The notes under the pieces are model-generated. The model was not told where the DNA came from and did not search any database. It saw nothing but the letters and a program-made list of their open reading frames with translations. The translations under genes and the position numbers were made by a program. From positions 1 to 9,273 of the forward strand of contig JAUXFS010000035.1 of the NCBI GenBank assembly GCA_030622775.1: a stretch of 9,273 bases of DNA, read 5' to 3'. Position 1 is the first letter of the stretch. The number at the start of each line of letters is the position of its first letter. Source of the stretch: Rhodospirillales bacterium. Its GTDB lineage: Bacteria; Pseudomonadota; Alphaproteobacteria; Rhodospirillales; Defluviicoccaceae. This document shows, piece after piece, positions 6,169 to 9,273 of the stretch.

Positions 6169-6945
6169 ATGGAAGCGCCGAAAAGGTTCCTGTTCGATCA
6201 CAGCTTCGATCCCGCCCTTCCGTTCGGGGAGCGGGCGGGCGAGGACAAAATGTCCGCCGCGGACGTGGCGAACGAGAACAGGACCTCCCTCACTTTCACC
6301 GAAGACGATCTCGCCCGAGCCCATGCCGAGGGCTTTGCCGAAGGTCGCGAGAAAGCCGGCGCCGAGGCCGCGGTCACCGTCGAACGGCGGGTTGCCGACG
6401 CGTTCGACTCGCTCGGCGATCGGTTTTCCGAGCTGTTCGCCCACCGCCAGGACGCCGCCGCCCGAGCCGGGGCCGACGCGACGATGGTCGCGGCCGCCAT
6501 CGCCCGCAAAATGGTTCCCACGTTCTACCGGCGCAACGCCGCCGGCGAGATCGAGCACGCGGTGGCGACGATCCTCGGCCAGATGCTCGAAAAGCCGAAG
6601 CTGACGGTTTGGGTGAGCGAGCTGCTTCGCGACGATCTGGCGGAGCGGATCGCCACGTTGACCGAACAGCGCGGCTTCGCCGGCCGGGTGACGGTGACCG
6701 CCGATCCTAGGATGCCCGAAGGCGACTGCCGGGTCGAATGGGCGGGCGGCGGCGGCGAATTGAACTCCGCTACCAAGTGGCGCGAGATCGACGCGATCAT
6801 CGAACGAAATCTCGGTGGCGTCCCAACGGCCGTCGCCGACGATTCGGACCACACGGAAACCAACGAGGCCCCTGCCGGCGACACGATCGCGGAGTCCGGC
6901 GGCGGCGACCCATCGCACCAGGAACTGGAAGACGATCATGGCTGA
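6169..6945 (+). CDS. fliH: Flagellar assembly protein FliH (export ATPase regulator; FlbE counterpart)
   Basis: FliH binds the export ATPase FliI and brings it to the C-ring by docking on FliN. The 258-residue protein opens with KRFLFDHSFDP, a typical alphaproteobacterial FliH N-terminus, which supports this start although no good Shine-Dalgarno site precedes it (4 bases after the fliG stop; re-initiation is likely). The helical region contains GFAEGREKAG (G55, G59, G64), a short version of the GxxxG stalk of the family. The C-terminal FliH/V-ATPase-E-like domain has VAAAIARKMVP, then ITVTADPRMPEGDCRVEW-type sequence with GDCRVEW at 185-191 and a Gly-rich turn before the final helix. The last ~35 residues are acidic and low in complexity. 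It corresponds to the gene named flbE in the Caulobacter fliF operon. The gene overlaps fliN by 8 bases. FliI itself is not encoded in this window. Confidence 0.92.
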   Translation: MEAPKRFLFDHSFDPALPFGERAGEDKMSAADVANENRTSLTFTEDDLARAHAEGFAEGREKAGAEAAVTVERRVADAFDSLGDRFSELFAHRQDAAARAGADATMVAAAIARKMVPTFYRRNAAGEIEHAVATILGQMLEKPKLTVWVSELLRDDLAERIATLTEQRGFAGRVTVTADPRMPEGDCRVEWAGGGGELNSATKWREIDAIIERNLGGVPTAVADDSDHTETNEAPAGDTIAESGGGDPSHQELEDDHG

Positions 6946-7303
6946 CGACGGTGATTTACAGCTCGAGCAATTGGGCGAGATCGACGAGGAACAGGCTCCG
7001 GCCGCGGAATCCGCGCCGCCGCTGAAACCCGCCGATCACGGCGAGACTCCCCGGTCCGCTCAGGATCTGGAGGCGGTCTACGACATTCCCGTGCAGGTTT
7101 CGGCGGTCCTCGGCAAGGCGACGATGGAGGTCAGCCAGTTGTTGAAGCTGGGCCGCGGGGCCGTGGTCGAGCTCGACCGCAAGGTCGGCGAGGCGATCGA
7201 CATCTACGTCAACAACCGCCTGGTCGCTCGCGGCGAAGTGGTGGTGGTCGAAGACCGTCTCGGTGTGACCATGACCGAAATCGTCAAGAACGACCGAACT
7301 TAG
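6938..7303 (+). CDS. fliN: Flagellar motor switch protein FliN
   Basis: FliN lies at the base of the C-ring, with FliM, and docks FliH-FliI during export. The ATG at 6938 is chosen because GGAAG lies 6 bases upstream and the next residues (MADDGDLQLEQ) look like a normal FliN N-terminus; the frame is open farther upstream, but there it would run through fliH as Arg/Thr/Pro-rich shadow sequence. The resulting 121 residues fit the family. Residues 1-44 are an acidic, flexible leader. The SpoA (surface presentation of antigens) domain fills about residues 46-115: VYDIPVQVSAVLGKATMEV, LLKLGRGAVVELDRKVGE, IDIYVNNRLVARGEVVVV and DRLGVTMTEIV. All four are classical FliN segments. The 8-base overlap with fliH suggests coupled translation. 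FliM is not in the window. Confidence 0.95.
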   Translation: MADDGDLQLEQLGEIDEEQAPAAESAPPLKPADHGETPRSAQDLEAVYDIPVQVSAVLGKATMEVSQLLKLGRGAVVELDRKVGEAIDIYVNNRLVARGEVVVVEDRLGVTMTEIVKNDRT

Positions 7304-7313
7304 AGCCTGATCG

Positions 7314-8144
7314 ATGATGAATACGCGAACGATCGTCAGCGGGGTGAGTCACCGTATGGCAAAAACCGGATTGACCCTCGACCCGGCGACCCTGTTCGGC
7401 CTGACCTGCGGTTTCGCGCTGTTGTCGGCGGCGATCGTCCTCGGCGGCTCGCCCCGCTCGTTCATCAACGCGCCATCGATCCTGATCGTGCTCGGCGGTA
7501 CGTTGTCGGTGATCACCGTTTCCTATTCGCTCGACGAGGTCATCAACACGTTCCGGGTGGTCGGCAAGACGATCGTCCGCAGCGGCCGCGATCCCTCGGA
7601 GGCCGCGGTGTCGGTGCTCAAGACGGCGGAGATCGCCCGGCGCCAGGGCGTCCTCGCCCTGCAGAACTTCCTCGACAACATGACGGACGAGCCGTTCTTG
7701 CAAAAGGGCCTGTCCCTGGTGGTCGACGGCGCCCCCACCGCGGAGATCGAAGAGGTGATGCGCCGCGACCTGCAGGCGACCCTGCAGCGTCACGCCAAGG
7801 GCGCGGGCATCCTGCGCAAGGCCGCCGAGTATGCGCCGGCGATGGGACTGATCGGAACGTTGATCGGACTGGTTCAGATGCTGGGCAACCTGGACGATCC
7901 GTCCGCCATCGGCCCGAGCATGGCGGTGGCGCTGTTGACCACGTTCTATGGCGCCGTCCTCGCCAACATGGTGCTTTCGCCGCTGGCGGCGAAACTCGAG
8001 CGCAACTCGGAGGACGAAGCGTTGCTCAACCTCGTCTACCTGACCGGCGCCGTCTCCATGGGCCGCCAGGAAAACCCGCGCCGGCTGGAGATGCTGCTCA
8101 ACAGCATCCTGCCGCCGGCGAAACGTGTGCAGTACTTCAATTGA
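7314..8144 (+). CDS. motA: MotA-family flagellar stator subunit
   Basis: MotA/PomA proteins pair with MotB/PomB to form the ion-driven stator that turns FliG. Four membrane segments are visible (numbering from 7314): about 26-45, 53-72, 172-190 and 203-225. The two prolines important in E. coli MotA (P173, P222) have counterparts at P175 (YAPAMGLIGTLIGL) and P223 (LSPLAAKL). The cytoplasmic loop has ARRQGVLALQ (108-117), corresponding to the E. coli R90...E98 segment, with Arg kept and the Glu replaced by Gln. The overall form, with LGGSPRSFINAPSILIVLGGT near the N-terminus, is that of the short PomA-like branch rather than enteric MotA. Start uncertain: ATGATG at 7314/7317 lies 10 bases after fliN, but an in-frame ATG at 7356 has ggggtgag 7-14 bases upstream and would give a more family-like N-terminus of 262 residues. 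No motB follows; flbD does. An ExbB/TolQ relative is unlikely given the context and the PAMGLIGT motif. Confidence 0.9.
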   Translation: MMNTRTIVSGVSHRMAKTGLTLDPATLFGLTCGFALLSAAIVLGGSPRSFINAPSILIVLGGTLSVITVSYSLDEVINTFRVVGKTIVRSGRDPSEAAVSVLKTAEIARRQGVLALQNFLDNMTDEPFLQKGLSLVVDGAPTAEIEEVMRRDLQATLQRHAKGAGILRKAAEYAPAMGLIGTLIGLVQMLGNLDDPSAIGPSMAVALLTTFYGAVLANMVLSPLAAKLERNSEDEALLNLVYLTGAVSMGRQENPRRLEMLLNSILPPAKRVQYFN

Positions 8145-8156
8145 CGATGCGGTTAC

Positions 8157-8160
8157 GGAG
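8157..8160 (+). promoter_or_regulatory. Ribosome binding site of flbD
   Basis: GGAG lies 9 bases before the ATG at 8170, inside the 25-base gap after the motA stop. It supports the chosen start. I see no separate promoter in this gap, so flbD is probably read from the fliF operon transcript. Confidence 0.6.
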
Positions 8161-8169
8161 CTAACGATC

Positions 8170-9273
8170 ATGCGATTGCTCATCATCGGAACCCTCGAGG
8201 GCCAGGTCGGCGCGGCCAGTGGCATCGCTTTGCAGCGAGGCGCCAAGGTGCTCCAGGCGGACGACATCGAAACCGGCCTCAGGACCCTTCGCGCCGGTCA
8301 GGGCGCCGATCTGGTGCTGATCGACGTGAAGCTCGATGTCGCCAAACTGATCGAGAGCCTGAGTTCCGAACGGATCGCCGTGCCGGTGGTCGCCTGTGGC
8401 ATCGGCAACGACACCCGCGCGGCGGTGCGCGCGATCAAGGCCGGCGCCAAGGAATACCTGCCGCTGCCGCCCAACGCCGACCTCATTGCCGCGGTCCTGG
8501 CGGCGGTGACCGAGGAAAACCATGCAATCATCCACGAGGACCCGCGGACGACCGAGCTGCTGGCGCTGGCCGACAAGGTGGCGGTCAGCGACGCCAGCGT
8601 CCTGATCGTCGGCCCCTCCCGCACCGGCAAGGAGCTGGTGGCGCGCTATGTCCACGCGAAGAGCCGCCGGTCCGGGGGCCGGTTCGTCGCCGTCAACTGC
8701 GCCGCGATCCCCGAGGCGCTTCTCGAATCGGAACTGTTCGGCCATGAGAAGGGCGCCTTCACCGGCGCCGTCGCCCGCCGCATCGGCCGCTTCGAAGAGG
8801 CCAACGGCGGCACCTTGCTGCTCGACGAGGTCAGCGAGATGGACCCCCGGCTCCAGGCCAAGCTGCTCCGCGCCGTTCAGGAACGCGAGATCGACCGGGT
8901 CGGCGGTTCGCGTCCGGTCAAGGTGGACGTCCGTATCCTCGCCACCTCCAACCGCAATCTCGAGCAAGCCGTGGCCAGCGGGGCTTTCCGCGAGGATCTC
9001 TATTTCCGGCTCAACGTGGTGATGCTGAAAATTCCTCCGCTCCGCCGGCGGCCGAAGGATATCGAGGTGCTGGCCCGGCATTTCATCGACAAGTACTCGA
9101 AGGCCAACGGCGTCGAGCCGAAATCGCTCACCGACGCCGGCCGGCGCCTGCTGCTCGAGCATCCGTGGCCGGGCAACGTTCGAGAGCTCGAGAACGCCAT
9201 GCACCGGGCGGTGTTGCTAGCTTCCGGCAGCCAGATCGGCCCCGAAGCAATCCTGATCAATGGCTCTGCGGGG
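8170..9273 (+). CDS. flbD: Flagellar sigma-54-dependent transcriptional activator FlbD, 5' part (3' end outside window)
   Basis: The frame is open from ATG 8170 to the right edge (368 codons), so the C-terminal DNA-binding helix-turn-helix is not visible. FlbD is an AAA+ enhancer-binding protein that drives sigma-54 RNA polymerase at hook and filament genes; Caulobacter FlbD also represses the fliF promoter. Residues 1-115 form a receiver-like domain: D52 (LVLIDVKLD) is present, but the usual acidic pair is replaced by G-T (LLIIGTL), the Thr/Ser site appears lost (PVVACG) and the Lys-Pro becomes L99-P100. The AAA+ core has Walker A GPSRTGKE (148-155, usually GESGTGKE), GAFTGA (195-200, sigma-54 contact), Walker B LLLDE (D219-E220), FREDLYFRLNV with the arginine-finger region, and WPGNVRELE (from W333). 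These make sigma-54 activation firm. Position at the end of the fliF operon and the degenerate receiver favour FlbD over an NtrC-type two-component regulator. Confidence 0.93.
   Translation, partial: MRLLIIGTLEGQVGAASGIALQRGAKVLQADDIETGLRTLRAGQGADLVLIDVKLDVAKLIESLSSERIAVPVVACGIGNDTRAAVRAIKAGAKEYLPLPPNADLIAAVLAAVTEENHAIIHEDPRTTELLALADKVAVSDASVLIVGPSRTGKELVARYVHAKSRRSGGRFVAVNCAAIPEALLESELFGHEKGAFTGAVARRIGRFEEANGGTLLLDEVSEMDPRLQAKLLRAVQEREIDRVGGSRPVKVDVRILATSNRNLEQAVASGAFREDLYFRLNVVMLKIPPLRRRPKDIEVLARHFIDKYSKANGVEPKSLTDAGRRLLLEHPWPGNVRELENAMHRAVLLASGSQIGPEAILINGSAG

Noticed and set aside
4857..6170. Long minus-strand open frame opposite fliG (437 codons)
   Set aside because: Shadow of fliG and the fliF end; composition rich in His/Gln/Arg and no recognisable domain.
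5477..6604. Plus-strand 375-codon frame across the fliG/fliH junction
   Set aside because: Arg/Gly/Pro-rich out-of-frame translation of fliG and fliH; crosses two real genes.
6815..6937. N-terminal extension of FliN upstream of 6938
   Set aside because: The extra residues are Arg/Thr/Pro-rich shadow of fliH; the ATG at 6938 has a well-spaced ribosome site.
7284..9204. Two long minus-strand open frames opposite motA and flbD (327 and 347 codons)
   Set aside because: Both are antisense to well-supported genes and have shadow-type composition; no ribosome site or promoter supports them.

Overview
This window is a dense, co-directional (+ strand) flagellar gene cluster from a GC-rich bacterium, most probably an alphaproteobacterium of the Rhodospirillales type. 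The inference rests on gene order and family flavour: the run fliF-fliG-fliH-fliN-(motA)-flbD matches the Caulobacter fliF operon (fliF-fliG-flbE/fliH-fliN-flbD) except for an extra motA-type gene, and FlbD is the alphaproteobacterial flagellar sigma-54 activator. No mobile element, CRISPR array, tRNA or rRNA gene was seen. Long minus-strand reading frames are antisense shadows of the plus-strand genes.

Left block (3-3207), hook assembly: the 3' part of fliK (hook-length control, open at the left edge, with a hexapeptide tandem repeat), flgD (hook cap/scaffold) and flgE (an enlarged 562-residue hook protein with a DxDxDGDG acidic loop in its variable region). flgE has the strongest Shine-Dalgarno sequence seen here, in keeping with a highly produced structural protein.

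Middle (3208-3464), the only sizeable noncoding gap: a perfect 13-bp hairpin just after flgE, a two-tier dyad followed by TTTTT, a CtrA-box-like TTAA-N7-TTCA and a small GC hairpin before fliF. This is the likely boundary between the hook transcription unit and the fliF operon, and it should carry both termination and promoter signals.

Right block (3465-9273), rotor, export, stator and regulator: fliF (MS ring), fliG (C-ring motor/switch, TTG start), fliH (export ATPase regulator), fliN (C-ring), a MotA-family stator subunit and flbD (sigma-54 activator, cut by the right edge). Spacings are 3, 4, -8, 9-10 and 25 bases, indicating one translationally coupled operon. FliF anchors FliG, FliH docks on FliN to deliver the export ATPase, MotA pushes on FliG, and FlbD probably switches on later (hook/filament) genes once the early structure is built.

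The content is a recognisable flagellar locus, not a new system. The points worth a second look are details: the degenerate receiver and altered Walker A of FlbD, the MotA loop lacking the usual acidic residue, a stator gene placed before flbD without a visible motB, the structured fliF upstream region, the FlgE acidic loop and the FliK repeat.
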